NCBI RefSeq assembly: GCF_004211955.1
Contig: NZ_RHJI01000010.1
Coordinates: 124,001-188,000 of the forward strand
Source of the DNA: Escherichia sp. E1V33
GTDB lineage: Bacteria > Pseudomonadota > Gammaproteobacteria > Enterobacterales > Enterobacteriaceae
Direction: 5' to 3'
Length of the DNA stretch: 64,000 bases
Part shown: positions 8,857-18,008 of the stretch, in pieces
Layout of the letters: the number at the start of each line of letters is the position of its first letter
Numbering within the stretch: position 1 is the first letter of the stretch
The notes under the pieces: model-generated
Databases searched by the model: none
The model's input: the letters and a program-made list of their open reading frames with translations, nothing else
Told to the model about the DNA's origin: nothing
Program-made: the position numbers and the translations under genes

Positions 8857-10455
8857 ATGCAAAAAGCACAACGGATCATTAAAACCTATCGCCGTAATCG
8901 AATGATTGTTTGTACGATTTGTGCACTCTTTACATTTGTGGCAACACTAAGCGTGCGATTTATTTCACAGCGGAACTTAAATCAGCAGCGGGTAGTGCTC
9001 TTTGCCAATCACGCCGTCGAGGAATTAGACAAAGTCCTGCTTCCACTTCAGGAAGGTAACAACGTACTGCTTCCCCTGATTGGACTCCCCTGCTCTGTCG
9101 CCCATCTCCCCTTACGCAAACAGGCGGCAAAACTGCAAACTGTACGGTCAATTGGCCTGGTGCAAGACGGCACGCTTTATTGTTCCAGCATTTTTGGTTA
9201 TCGCAATGTCCCCGCTGAGGATATTCAGGCTGATTTACCCGCTCCGCAGCCCCTTTTACGCCTGACTACCGACCGCGTATTGATTAAAGACAGCCCGGTA
9301 TTGATTCAGTGGACGCCTTTACCAGGCAATGGCAGAGATGGCGTGATGGAGATGATCAACATCGACCTGTTGATGGCTATGTTGCTGGAGCCGCAATTGC
9401 CGCAAATAAGAACTGCCAGCCTGACGGTGGCCGACCGCCATTTACTCTATGATGACGGTCTGGTTGATTCTTTACCTCCACTTAATGGCAATGAACGTTA
9501 TCAGGTTTCATCACAGAATTTTCCTTTTATCATCAGCGTTAGTGGACCTGGTGCGACGGCGCTAGCGTTGCACTATCTTCCCAGCCAGTTTCCACTAGCG
9601 GTACTGTTGAGTTTACTGGTAGGTTACATCGCATGGTTGGCCACGGCCCATAGAATGAGCTTTTCGCGCGAGATAAATCTCGGGCTGGTGCAGCGCGAAT
9701 TTGAGTTATTTTGCCAGCCCCTGCTCAATGCACGCTCGCAGCAATGTATTGGTGTAGAGATATTGCTGCGCTGGAATAACCCGCGTCAGGGATGGATCTC
9801 GCCGGATGTATTTATCCCCATTGCGGAAGAACATCACCTGATAGTGCCGCTTACCCGTTATGTGATGATGGAAACCATCCGTCAACTCCACGTTTTTCCT
9901 ATGAGCAACCAGTTCCACATCGGCATTAACGTCGCCCCCAGCCATTTTCGCCGCGGCGCATTGTTAAAAGATCTCAATCATTACTGGTTTAGTGCTAACC
10001 CGATTCAGCCGCTAATCCTCGAAATTACCGAGCGCGATGCCTTGCTGGATGTCGATTACCGCATTGCACGTGAGCTACACCGAAAAAATGTCAAGCTGGC
10101 GATCGATGATTTCGGTACTGGCAACAGTTCGTTTTCATGGCTGGAAACGTTACGCCCCGACGTCCTGAAGATCGATAAGTCTTTCACTGCGGCAATTGGT
10201 TCAGACGCAGTTAACTCGACGGTGACCGATATCATCATAGCGCTGGGGCAGAGACTGAATATTGAACTGGTGGCGGAAGGTGTGGAAACGCAAGAACAGG
10301 CGAAGTATTTGCGCCGTCATGGAGTGCATATTTTACAAGGGTATTTATACGCGCAACCCATGCCGCTGCGTGATTTCCCGAAATGGCTGGCGGGCAGCCA
10401 ACCGCCGCCCGCCCGGCATAACAGACACGTTACGCCCGTTATGCCATTGCGTTAG
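8857..10455 (+). CDS. pdeD: Cyclic-di-GMP phosphodiesterase PdeD (YoaD), CSS-EAL type
   Basis: Inner membrane enzyme of 532 residues. One N-terminal helix (about residues 16-38) is followed by a periplasmic CSS domain with L-P-C-S and L-Y-C-S-S cysteines that can form a redox-sensitive disulfide, a second helix near 240-260, then a cytoplasmic EAL domain. The EAL motif reads E-I-L, and I-D-D-F-G-T-G, L-K-I-D and E-G-V-E-T are intact, so hydrolytic activity is expected. The start at 8857 gives the K-12 length; a TTG 30 bases upstream is in frame but less likely. The periplasmic part differs from the K-12 sequence I recall much more than the EAL part. Confidence 0.94.
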   Translation: MQKAQRIIKTYRRNRMIVCTICALFTFVATLSVRFISQRNLNQQRVVLFANHAVEELDKVLLPLQEGNNVLLPLIGLPCSVAHLPLRKQAAKLQTVRSIGLVQDGTLYCSSIFGYRNVPAEDIQADLPAPQPLLRLTTDRVLIKDSPVLIQWTPLPGNGRDGVMEMINIDLLMAMLLEPQLPQIRTASLTVADRHLLYDDGLVDSLPPLNGNERYQVSSQNFPFIISVSGPGATALALHYLPSQFPLAVLLSLLVGYIAWLATAHRMSFSREINLGLVQREFELFCQPLLNARSQQCIGVEILLRWNNPRQGWISPDVFIPIAEEHHLIVPLTRYVMMETIRQLHVFPMSNQFHIGINVAPSHFRRGALLKDLNHYWFSANPIQPLILEITERDALLDVDYRIARELHRKNVKLAIDDFGTGNSSFSWLETLRPDVLKIDKSFTAAIGSDAVNSTVTDIIIALGQRLNIELVAEGVETQEQAKYLRRHGVHILQGYLYAQPMPLRDFPKWLAGSQPPPARHNRHVTPVMPLR

Positions 10456-10457
10456 TG

Positions 10458-12014
10458 TTATTCGTCTTCATCGTGCGGCGGTTGCTCTTTAACAATACGA
10501 ACCAGATCAACACGATAATCATTGGCTTCTACGATGGTGATATGCAGTGGTCCAACATCAATCACATCTCCTGCGCGAGGAATGTGACCATTTGCAGAAA
10601 TTACCAAACCTGCAACCGTCGCAATATCATCATCATCGGCAAGGTGCTCAACATCAAGCGCCTGCTGTAAGGCATGTAAGTCTGTACCACCTTTTACCAA
10701 CCAGCCATCGCCATCGGTAACAATTTCCGGCGTTTCATCTGCATCCGGGAACTCACCAGCAATGGCTTCCAGTACATCCAACGGCGTAACAAGACCTTGC
10801 ACCACACCAAATTCGTTGGTAACGATAACAAAACTACCGCGAGCACGTCGCAACACACCCAACAAGTTAATAGGGTCAAGGGTTTCCGGAACGATTATCG
10901 CCGGAGAAGCCGAAGCAATCGCCGTCACGTCAACACCGACTTCCAGCGCCACCAGCAGTTCTTTAGCACGCACGATACCGATAATTTCATCCAGTTCACC
11001 ACGACATACCGGAAACAGGCTGTGCGGTGAAGAGAGCAATTGCTGGCGGATTTCATCAACGCCAAGGTTAGCATCTACCCAACTGATTTCACCGCGTGGC
11101 GTCATAATGCCGCGAAGAGAGCGTGACGCCAAAGTCAGTACGCCGTTAATCATATAACGCTCTTCTTCGGCAAAGGCACCTTCTGGAACCGGAATTGCCA
11201 CCGGGTTATCGGCATCGTGCTGAATATTTGCCTGACGTTTCCCACCCATCAAACGCAGAATGGCGTCGGCGGTACGCGCACGCAGCGGTAAGGTCGACTG
11301 ATGGCGAATAAAGTTACGGCGCGCAATCTGGTTAAACACTTCGATGATGATCGAGAAACCAATTGCTGCATACAAGTAGCCTTTTGGAATATGGAAACCA
11401 AAACCTTCAGCTACGAGGCTCAGACCAATCATCAACAGGAAGCTCAAACAGAGCACAACAACTGTTGGATGCTGGTTAACGAAGCGAGTCAGCGGTTTCG
11501 ATGCCAGCAACATAACCGCCATCGCAATCACGACCGCAGCCATCATTACCGGCAGATGGTTGACCATCCCTACTGCAGTAATCACCGCATCCAGCGAGAA
11601 GACAGCGTCAAGGATGACTATCTGTGTGACGACCACCCAGAAACTGGCATAACCTTTACCGTGACCGGAATCATGATCGCGGTTTTCCAGCCGCTCATGC
11701 AACTCGGTTGTCGCTTTGAACAGCAAGAATATCCCCCCGAACAGCATAATCAGATCGCGCCCGGAGAAAGAAAAATCCATTACGGTAAATAGTGGTTTGG
11801 TCAGCGTGACCATCCATGAAATAAGCGATAACAGCCCCAGGCGCATAATCAACGCCAGCGATAGCCCCAACAAACGCGCTTTATCACGTTGTTTTGGCGG
11901 CAGTTTATCGGCAAGGATGGCGATAAAAACCAGGTTATCGATACCCAGCACGATTTCAAGGACGACAAGCGTGAGCAGCCCCGCCCAAATCGAGGGATCC
12001 ATTAAGAATTCCAT
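10458..12014 (-). CDS. yoaE: TerC/CBS/CorC-HlyC membrane protein YoaE
   Basis: 518 residues in three parts: an N-terminal TerC-type membrane domain with about seven helices (residues 10-240, including L-G-I-D-N-L-V-F and [10 protein letters not shown], whose acidic residues suggest metal or ion handling), a CBS pair at about 300-420 and a C-terminal CorC/HlyC domain. Relatives include TerC tellurite-resistance and Alx proteins. The transported species is unknown. It converges on pdeD with only 2 bases between the stops. Confidence 0.93.
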   Translation of the reverse strand: MEFLMDPSIWAGLLTLVVLEIVLGIDNLVFIAILADKLPPKQRDKARLLGLSLALIMRLGLLSLISWMVTLTKPLFTVMDFSFSGRDLIMLFGGIFLLFKATTELHERLENRDHDSGHGKGYASFWVVVTQIVILDAVFSLDAVITAVGMVNHLPVMMAAVVIAMAVMLLASKPLTRFVNQHPTVVVLCLSFLLMIGLSLVAEGFGFHIPKGYLYAAIGFSIIIEVFNQIARRNFIRHQSTLPLRARTADAILRLMGGKRQANIQHDADNPVAIPVPEGAFAEEERYMINGVLTLASRSLRGIMTPRGEISWVDANLGVDEIRQQLLSSPHSLFPVCRGELDEIIGIVRAKELLVALEVGVDVTAIASASPAIIVPETLDPINLLGVLRRARGSFVIVTNEFGVVQGLVTPLDVLEAIAGEFPDADETPEIVTDGDGWLVKGGTDLHALQQALDVEHLADDDDIATVAGLVISANGHIPRAGDVIDVGPLHITIVEANDYRVDLVRIVKEQPPHDEDE

Positions 12015-12475
12015 GACAAGCTCCTGCTTAAGGAATAGCTAATCGGCGCCAGAAATAATGCAGGCGAAACGAGAAAATACAAACAAAAGGTGCGGCAAAA
12101 AATGCCAGTAAGGCAGGCGCTATATGGCCTGATGCTGAAGTGACGTCGGTGACGATCCATATTGCGGGCTGCAGCCCTATACTCCTTGGTTGTTAAACGG
12201 GAGTTAAACATATCAGAGAGATCGCTGATTTGGCAAAGATTTACCTTCCTTTGCAAATGAATGTGACAACATTTTTTCGTCTTTCGGAATTTTGTCAATT
12301 CAAAGTTAATTTACGGATCTTCATCACAAAAAATATTTTTTTCGATATCTAAAATAAATCGCGAGGCACAGGGGGTTTCTGGTTGTAGCCCTTATCTGAA
12401 TCGATTCGATTGTGGACGACGATTCAAAAATACATCTGGCACGTTGAGATGTTAACAATAATAAGGAGGTAGCAA
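12015..12475. other. Divergent regulatory region between yoaE and manX
   Basis: A 460-base region with no convincing gene. The manX side carries a GATATC-centred palindrome (listed separately), an adjacent TCATCACAAA that could be half of a CRP site, and a strong AAGGAGG ribosome site at 12463-12469. The yoaE leader is AT-rich without a recognised riboswitch. Confidence 0.55.
12333..12359. promoter_or_regulatory. Probable Mlc/NagC-type operator upstream of manX
   Basis: A/T-rich palindrome with TTTTTTTC and TAAAATAAA arms around GATATC, of the style bound by the glucose repressor Mlc, which is known to repress manXYZ. It lies about 120 bases before the manX start. The assignment rests on motif shape and known regulation. 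Confidence 0.5.
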
Positions 12476-13447
12476 GTGACCATTGCTATTGTTATAGGCA
12501 CACATGGTTGGGCTGCAGAGCAGTTGCTTAAAACGGCAGAGATGCTGTTAGGCGAGCAGGAAAACGTTGGCTGGATCGATTTTGTTCCAGGCGAAAATGC
12601 CGAAACGCTAATCGAAAAGTACAACGCTCAGTTGGCAAAACTCGACACCACTAAAGGCGTGCTGTTTCTCGTTGATACATGGGGAGGCAGTCCATTCAAT
12701 GCTGCCAGCCGCATTGTCGTCGACAAAGAGCATTATGAAGTGATCGCAGGTGTTAACATTCCAATGCTAGTGGAAACGTTAATGGCTCGTGATGATGACC
12801 CAAGCTTTGACGAGCTGGTAGCACTGGCCGTAGAAACAGGCCGCGAAGGTGTGAAAGCACTGAAAGCGAAACCCGTTGAAAAAGCAGCTCCAGCCCCCGC
12901 CGCAGCGGCACCGAAAGCGGCCCCTGCTCCGGCAAAACCAATGGGACCAAACGACTATATGGTAATTGGCCTCGCGCGTATCGACGACCGTTTGATTCAC
13001 GGTCAGGTTGCTACCCGCTGGACCAAAGAAACTAATGTCTCCCGTATCATCGTAGTTAGTGACGAAGTGGCTGCGGATACCGTTCGTAAGACACTGCTCA
13101 CCCAGGTTGCACCTCCCGGCGTAACAGCGCATGTAGTTGATGTCGCCAAAATGATTCGCGTCTACAACAACCCGAAATATGCGGGCGAACGCGTGATGCT
13201 GTTATTTACCAACCCGACAGATGTTGAGCGTCTCGTTGAAGGCGGCGTGAAAATCACCTCAGTCAACGTCGGTGGTATGGCATACCGTCAGGGCAAAACT
13301 CAGGTGAATAACGCAGTTTCGGTTGATGAAAAAGATATCGAAGCATTCAAGAAACTGAATGCACGCGGTATCGAGCTGGAAGTCCGTAAGGTTTCCACCG
13401 ATCCGAAACTGAAAATGATGGATCTGATCAGCAAAATCGATAAGTAA
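12476..13447 (+). CDS. manX: Mannose PTS permease IIAB component ManX
   Basis: Cytoplasmic phosphotransfer subunit of the mannose/glucose/glucosamine PTS (323 residues). The IIA domain carries the phospho-histidine in G-T-H-G-W (His10). An Ala/Pro linker at about 136-156 joins it to the IIB domain, whose active histidine is in D-R-L-I-H-G-Q near residue 175. The start is GTG six bases behind AAGGAGG. manY and manZ follow in the same operon. In E. coli the mRNA is a target of the sRNA SgrS under sugar-phosphate stress. Confidence 0.98.
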   Translation: MTIAIVIGTHGWAAEQLLKTAEMLLGEQENVGWIDFVPGENAETLIEKYNAQLAKLDTTKGVLFLVDTWGGSPFNAASRIVVDKEHYEVIAGVNIPMLVETLMARDDDPSFDELVALAVETGREGVKALKAKPVEKAAPAPAAAAPKAAPAPAKPMGPNDYMVIGLARIDDRLIHGQVATRWTKETNVSRIIVVSDEVAADTVRKTLLTQVAPPGVTAHVVDVAKMIRVYNNPKYAGERVMLLFTNPTDVERLVEGGVKITSVNVGGMAYRQGKTQVNNAVSVDEKDIEAFKKLNARGIELEVRKVSTDPKLKMMDLISKIDK

Positions 13448-13509
13448 CGTATTGTGTTGATTATCACTCAGTTTTCACACTTAAGTCTTACGTAAACAGG
13501 AGAAGTACA

Positions 13510-14310
13510 ATGGAGATTACCACTCTTCAAATTGTGCTGGTATTTATCGTAGCCTGTATCGCAGGTATGGGATCAATCCTCGATGAATTTCAGTTTCACC
13601 GTCCGCTAATCGCGTGTACCCTGGTGGGTATCGTTCTTGGGGATATGAAAACCGGTATTATTATCGGTGGTACCCTGGAAATGATCGCTCTGGGCTGGAT
13701 GAACATCGGTGCAGCTGTTGCACCTGACGCCGCCCTGGCTTCTATTATTTCTACCATTCTGGTTATTGCTGGTCATCAGAGCATCGGTGCCGGTATCGCG
13801 CTGGCAATTCCGTTGGCAGCAGCAGGCCAGGTTCTGACCATTATCGTTCGTACTATTACCGTTGCTTTCCAGCACGCTGCGGATAAGGCGGCAGAAAACG
13901 GTAACCTGACGGCGATTTCCTGGATCCATGTTTCGTCTCTGTTCCTGCAAGCAATGCGTGTGGCTATTCCGGCCGTTATCGTTGCGCTTTCTGTTGGTAC
14001 CAGCGAAGTTCAAAACATGCTGAACGCCATTCCGGAAGTGGTGACCAATGGTCTGAACATTGCCGGTGGCATGATCGTGGTAGTTGGTTATGCAATGGTT
14101 ATCAACATGATGCGCGCTGGCTACCTGATGCCGTTCTTCTACCTCGGCTTTGTAACCGCAGCATTCACCAACTTTAACCTGGTTGCTCTGGGTGTTATCG
14201 GTACCGTTATGGCGGTGCTCTACATTCAGCTTAGCCCGAAATATAACCGCGTCGCCGGTGCGCCAGTTCAGGCTGCTGGTAACAACGACCTCGACAACGA
14301 ACTGGACTAA
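13510..14310 (+). CDS. manY: Mannose PTS permease IIC component ManY
   Basis: Integral membrane subunit of 266 residues that forms the sugar channel together with ManZ. Hydrophobic helices cover most of the length, and it begins M-E-I-T-T-L-Q as in E. coli. It is also used by phage lambda DNA and microcins for entry in E. coli. It lies 62 bases behind manX with a GGAG ribosome site, and manZ begins 12 bases downstream. Confidence 0.98.
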   Translation: MEITTLQIVLVFIVACIAGMGSILDEFQFHRPLIACTLVGIVLGDMKTGIIIGGTLEMIALGWMNIGAAVAPDAALASIISTILVIAGHQSIGAGIALAIPLAAAGQVLTIIVRTITVAFQHAADKAAENGNLTAISWIHVSSLFLQAMRVAIPAVIVALSVGTSEVQNMLNAIPEVVTNGLNIAGGMIVVVGYAMVINMMRAGYLMPFFYLGFVTAAFTNFNLVALGVIGTVMAVLYIQLSPKYNRVAGAPVQAAGNNDLDNELD

Positions 14311-14322
14311 CAGGTGAGCGAA

Positions 14323-15174
14323 ATGGTTGATACAACTCAAACTACCACCGAGAAAAAACTCACTCAGAGTGATATTCGTGGCGTCTTCCTGCGTTCTAAC
14401 CTCTTCCAGGGTTCATGGAACTTCGAACGTATGCAGGCGCTGGGCTTCTGCTTCTCTATGGTGCCGGCGATTCGTCGCCTCTACCCAGAGAACAACGATG
14501 CCCGTAAACAAGCGATTAAACGTCACCTCGAATTCTTTAACACCCAACCGTTCGTGGCGGCGCCAATTCTGGGTGTAACCCTGGCGCTGGAAGAACAGCG
14601 TGCTAACGGCGCAGAGATCGACGATGGCGCAATCAACGGTATCAAAGTTGGTCTGATGGGGCCGCTGGCAGGTGTAGGCGACCCAATCTTCTGGGGTACG
14701 GTACGTCCGGTATTTGCAGCGCTGGGCGCCGGTATCGCGATGAGCGGCAGCCTGTTAGGTCCGTTGCTGTTCTTTATCCTGTTTAACCTGGTACGTCTGG
14801 CAACACGTTACTACGGCGTAGCATACGGTTACTCTAAGGGCATCGATATCGTTAAAGATATGGGCGGCGGCTTCCTGCAAAAACTGACGGAAGGGGCGTC
14901 TATTCTCGGCCTGTTTGTCATGGGGGCATTGGTTAACAAGTGGACACATGTCAATATCCCGTTGGTCGTCTCACGCATCACTGACCAGACGGGTAAAGAG
15001 CACGTTACCACTGTACAGACCATTCTTGATCAGTTAATGCCGGGCCTGGTGCCGCTGCTGCTGACCTTCGCCTGTATGTGGCTGCTGCGCAAAAAAGTGA
15101 ACCCGCTGTGGATCATCGTTGGCTTCTTCGTCATCGGTATCGCTGGTTACGCTTGCGGCCTGCTTGGTCTGTAA
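14323..15174 (+). CDS. manZ: Mannose PTS permease IID component ManZ
   Basis: Second membrane subunit (283 residues), mannose-family IID fold, with the conserved G-P-L-A-G-V-G-D-P motif and C-terminal helices. The start at 14323 is chosen because AGGTGAG at 14311-14317 is well placed; a GTG at 14314 in frame would add three residues. A strong terminator closes the operon. Confidence 0.97.
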   Translation: MVDTTQTTTEKKLTQSDIRGVFLRSNLFQGSWNFERMQALGFCFSMVPAIRRLYPENNDARKQAIKRHLEFFNTQPFVAAPILGVTLALEEQRANGAEIDDGAINGIKVGLMGPLAGVGDPIFWGTVRPVFAALGAGIAMSGSLLGPLLFFILFNLVRLATRYYGVAYGYSKGIDIVKDMGGGFLQKLTEGASILGLFVMGALVNKWTHVNIPLVVSRITDQTGKEHVTTVQTILDQLMPGLVPLLLTFACMWLLRKKVNPLWIIVGFFVIGIAGYACGLLGL

Positions 15175-15189
15175 GACTGTTGTACACTA

Positions 15190-15216
15190 CCGGGGCCTTT
15201 TGGCCCCGTTTTTTTA
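15190..15216 (+). terminator. Terminator of manXYZ
   Basis: CGGGGCC pairs with GGCCCCG around TTTT and is followed by seven Ts. yobD begins 13 bases later, so some read-through into yobD is possible. Confidence 0.9.
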
Positions 15217-15228
15217 TCTGGAGGATTA

Positions 15229-15687
15229 ATGACAATCACGGAACTGGTACTGATTCTGTTCATCGCCGCACTGCTTGCCTTTGCGATATACGATCAGTTC
15301 ATTATGCCCCGCCGCAACGGCCCCACCTTGCTTGCAATCCCTTTGCTGCGGCGCGGTCGCATCGACAGCGTTATCTTCGTCGGGCTGATTGTCATTCTTA
15401 TCTACAATAATGTGACCAGTCATGGCGCACAAATTACCACCTGGTTATTAAGTGCTCTGGCGCTGATGGGTTTTTATATATTCTGGATCCGCGTTCCGAA
15501 AATTATCTTCAAACAGAAAGGTTTTTTCTTCGCCAATGTCTGGATTGAATATAGCCGGATAAAAGCAATGAACTTATCGGAAGATGGTGTCCTGGTCATG
15601 CAATTAGAACAGCGTCGGTTGTTAATCCGCGTTCGAAATATCGACGACCTGGAGAAAATTTATAAACTTCTTATTTCCACTCAATAA
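15229..15687 (+). CDS. yobD: Inner membrane protein YobD (DUF986)
   Basis: 152 residues with three to four hydrophobic helices in the first 90 residues and a soluble C-terminal part. Matches the YobD/UPF0266 family; function unknown. It has its own GGAGG site and sits directly behind the manXYZ terminator. Confidence 0.92.
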   Translation: MTITELVLILFIAALLAFAIYDQFIMPRRNGPTLLAIPLLRRGRIDSVIFVGLIVILIYNNVTSHGAQITTWLLSALALMGFYIFWIRVPKIIFKQKGFFFANVWIEYSRIKAMNLSEDGVLVMQLEQRRLLIRVRNIDDLEKIYKLLISTQ

Positions 15688-15696
15688 GTTACATCT

Positions 15697-15715
15697 TTAG
15701 CCAAAGCTATGTTAA
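15697..15715. promoter_or_regulatory. MntR-like box 1 upstream of mntP
   Basis: The stretch reads, on the minus strand, AACATAGC, a TTT spacer and GGCTAA, resembling the MntR operator (AACATAGC-N-GCTATGTT). A second copy follows 18 bases later. MntR is known to activate mntP with manganese. Confidence 0.5.
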
Positions 15716-15732
15716 GTGTATTTTTAATAACC

Positions 15733-15753
15733 AGACATAGCTTAGGCTATATT
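15733..15753. promoter_or_regulatory. MntR-like box 2 upstream of mntP
   Basis: GACATAGC-TTA-GGCTATATT, an imperfect palindrome with the same half-sites as box 1. It lies about 130 bases before the expected mntP transcript start. Confidence 0.55.
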
Positions 15754-15880
15754 ATCTCTTCGATAATTTGTTATTTATTTTAACGTTTCATTGATATATA
15801 AATCTAAATGAAAATCGTTATCAACAAAATAATGAAATAATATATTCCCCCCATTGTTTTATATTCTCAAAATATGTTAA

Positions 15881-15998
15881 GGTTGCGCCCTCATTTGGGG
15901 AGTAGCCGATTTCCAGACTCCGGAAATGTACGTGTCAACATACTCGTTGCAAAACGTGGCACGTACGGACTGAACATTTTCAGTCAGGCGAGACCATA
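15881..15998 (+). ncRNA. yybP-ykoY manganese riboswitch in the mntP leader
   Basis: The leader contains the class signature TTTGGGGAGTAGCC at 15894-15907 and, across several internal hairpins, the 3' partner GGCGAGACCAT near 15988-15998. The gene behind it exports manganese, the pairing known for the E. coli mntP riboswitch, which promotes expression when Mn2+ is bound. Boundaries are estimated by eye. A further hairpin-rich stretch (16000-16075) leads to the start codon. Confidence 0.88.
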
Positions 15999-16103
15999 TG
16001 CACATCAATCGCTATGCCTGCATGAACGCGTCTTGTCGTTCATGTGTGCATGTTTGCGGGGGGCGGAGATGTGTTTTATGGATACCCCGGTCAGGACGTT
16101 GTC

Positions 16104-16670
16104 ATGAATATCACTGCTACTGTTCTTCTTGCTTTTGGTATGTCGATGGATGCCTTCGCTGCATCAATCGGTAAAGGTGCCACCCTCCATAAACCGAAAT
16201 TTTCTGAAGCCCTGCGAACCGGCCTTATTTTTGGTGCCGTCGAAACGCTGACGCCGCTAATCGGCTGGGGGCTGGGCATGCTGGCTAGCCGCTTTGTCCT
16301 TGAATGGAACCACTGGATTGCGTTTGTGCTGCTGATATTCCTCGGCGGGCGAATGATTATTGAGGGTTTTCGCGGTGGAGATGATGAAGATGAAGAGCCA
16401 CGCCGCCGTCATGGCTTTTGGTTGCTGGTGACTACCGCGATTGCCACCAGTCTGGATGCGATGGCAGTTGGTGTAGGTCTGGCCTTTCTGCAAGTCAACA
16501 TTATCGCAACCGCGCTGGCTATTGGTTGTGCAACGTTGATTATGTCGACATTAGGGATGATGATTGGTCGCTTTATCGGCTCAATTATTGGGAAAAAAGC
16601 GGAAATTCTCGGCGGGCTGGTACTGATCGGCATCGGCGCCCAGATCCTCTGGACGCACTACCACGGTTAA
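16104..16670 (+). CDS. mntP: Manganese efflux protein MntP
   Basis: Inner membrane exporter of 188 residues with six helices in two inverted halves; each half carries an acidic motif, M-S-M-D-A-F-A near residue 16 and S-L-D-A-M-A near residue 118, that binds the metal. The frame extends upstream into the leader, but the ATG at 16104 gives the E. coli length. The stop shares TTAA with the convergent rlmA stop. Controlled by the MntR-like sites and riboswitch above. Confidence 0.97.
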   Translation: MNITATVLLAFGMSMDAFAASIGKGATLHKPKFSEALRTGLIFGAVETLTPLIGWGLGMLASRFVLEWNHWIAFVLLIFLGGRMIIEGFRGGDDEDEEPRRRHGFWLLVTTAIATSLDAMAVGVGLAFLQVNIIATALAIGCATLIMSTLGMMIGRFIGSIIGKKAEILGGLVLIGIGAQILWTHYHG

Positions 16671-17476
16671 TTTGTTCGCTGCCAGAGGTGAATATTAAAG
16701 TCCGTCTGGCAGTCGAATACTTCTTTTGCTGCCAATGTTTGCCAGACATCTGGCTTCGCACGCCAGGCGAACGGCGTCATCTGTAACAACGCGACGGCTT
16801 CATCGCCGCGAAGACGCATCGGATACCGCAGTTCATCGCTCTGCTGTAATGCAAAACCTTCCAGTTGTTCAGTATGAGGCGCATGCAGAAGTACTTCGTC
16901 GTAAATCAGCCCTTTCAACTCCATTAAATGTCGTGGCCCTGGAGTAACGGTAATTACCCACCCGCCCGGTTTCACGACACGCGCTAACTCTTCTGCTTTG
17001 CATGGCGCGTAGATGCGAATAATGGCATCCATACTGGCGTCGGCAAAAGGCAGACGGTGGCTGGAAGCGACACAAAAGGTAACCTGCTTATAGCGTTTCG
17101 CCGCAGCTTTGATTGCAACTTTAGAGACATCAAGACCAAAGGTTGTCACTTCTGGCAATGCATCGGCAAAAGCATGAGTGTAATACCCTTCCCCACAGCC
17201 TATATCCAGTACAGCCGTTGCGTGCTCATTAAGACATCCACCTAATTGAGCGACCATTGCATCACGAAGCGGCTGGTAATGACCGGCATCTAAAAACGCG
17301 CGTCGCGCCTGCATCATTTCCGCGCTGTCGCCCGGATCGCGGGATCGTTTATGTTGAACGGGCATGAGATTGACATATCCCTCTTTCGCCATATCAAATT
17401 GATGCCGCTGGGGACAGATATAGCTATTTTTTTCAAGCGATAGAGGCTGATGGCAAAGTGGACAGGAAAACGACAT
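16667..17476 (-). CDS. rlmA: 23S rRNA m1G745 methyltransferase RlmA
   Basis: 269 residues. The N-terminal zinc finger uses C-P-L-C and C-P-Q-R-H (residues 5-25), and the SAM-binding motif V-L-D-I-G-C-G-E-G follows near residue 90, then a Rossmann-type methyltransferase domain. It methylates N1 of G745 in 23S rRNA; loss gives viomycin resistance and slow growth in E. coli. The stop overlaps the mntP stop by four bases. Confidence 0.96.
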   Translation of the reverse strand: MSFSCPLCHQPLSLEKNSYICPQRHQFDMAKEGYVNLMPVQHKRSRDPGDSAEMMQARRAFLDAGHYQPLRDAMVAQLGGCLNEHATAVLDIGCGEGYYTHAFADALPEVTTFGLDVSKVAIKAAAKRYKQVTFCVASSHRLPFADASMDAIIRIYAPCKAEELARVVKPGGWVITVTPGPRHLMELKGLIYDEVLLHAPHTEQLEGFALQQSDELRYPMRLRGDEAVALLQMTPFAWRAKPDVWQTLAAKEVFDCQTDFNIHLWQRTN

Positions 17477-17570
17477 GAAAACTCCGGCAGGATACTAAAT
17501 GCCGCAAGTGTAACGCGAATCGCGCTGCGGGCAAATATTCGAAGGTTGGAAGCGAACATTTAACAAAGTA

Positions 17571-17600
17571 AAAAGCCTCGTTTTTCGACGAGGCTTTATA
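17571..17600 (-). terminator. Terminator of cspC
   Basis: AAGCCTCG (17573-17580) pairs with CGAGGCTT (17589-17596); on the minus strand the hairpin is followed by TTTTT. It lies about 45 bases behind the cspC stop. Confidence 0.85.
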
Positions 17601-17642
17601 GCGAGATTGAAGTGCGTTAACACTTCAGATCAGTGAATTCGA

Positions 17643-17852
17643 TCAGATAGCGGTTACGTTAACAGCTGCCGGACCTTTCTGGCCGTCCTGAATTTCGAAC
17701 TCAACGTTCTGGCCTTCGGCCAGAGTTTTGAACCCATTACCCTGGATAGCGGAGAAGTGTACGAATACATCTTTGCTGCCATCAGCCGGAGTAATGAAGC
17801 CAAAACCTTTAGACTCGTTGAACCACTTAACCTGACCTTTAATCTTTGCCAT
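17643..17852 (-). CDS. cspC: Cold-shock-family RNA chaperone CspC
   Basis: 69-residue single cold shock domain with both RNA-binding motifs, K-G-F-G-F-I near residues 15-20 and V-F-V-H-F near 28-32. CspC is constitutive rather than cold-induced in E. coli, melts mRNA secondary structure and stabilises rpoS and other stress mRNAs. It lies 39 bases behind the yobF stop and is expected to share its transcript. Confidence 0.98.
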
Positions 17853-17891
17853 TTGAAAAATTCCTTAGATTGTTTTCTTCGCCCGCAGGCA

Positions 17892-18008
17892 TTACAGAGA
17901 TAAAACTGACACATTACTGCTTGAGGCACTAATATAAGGTTCGGCAGAGAAGCGGTATTCAACGACAACGTGTTTACTCAGGACTTCTTTACTGAAAATG
18001 CCACACAT
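17892..18008 (-). CDS. yobF: Small stress protein YobF, shortened by an in-frame stop
   Basis: The ORF starts M-C-G-I-F-S-K-E-V and continues in a K-12-like manner for 38 codons, then meets TAA at 17892-17894. The same frame continues after the stop with C-L-R-A-K-K-T-I and another TAA, which is the tail of the 47-residue K-12 protein as I recall it. Either the protein loses nine residues or the gene is decaying. YobF is a heat- and oxidative-stress-induced small protein of unknown function encoded in front of cspC. Confidence 0.8.
   Translation of the reverse strand: MCGIFSKEVLSKHVVVEYRFSAEPYISASSSNVSVLSL

Noticed and set aside
13606-14340. 244-codon minus-strand ORF antisense to manY
   Set aside because: Rich in His, Asn and Gln as expected from the complement of a membrane protein gene; no supporting signals.
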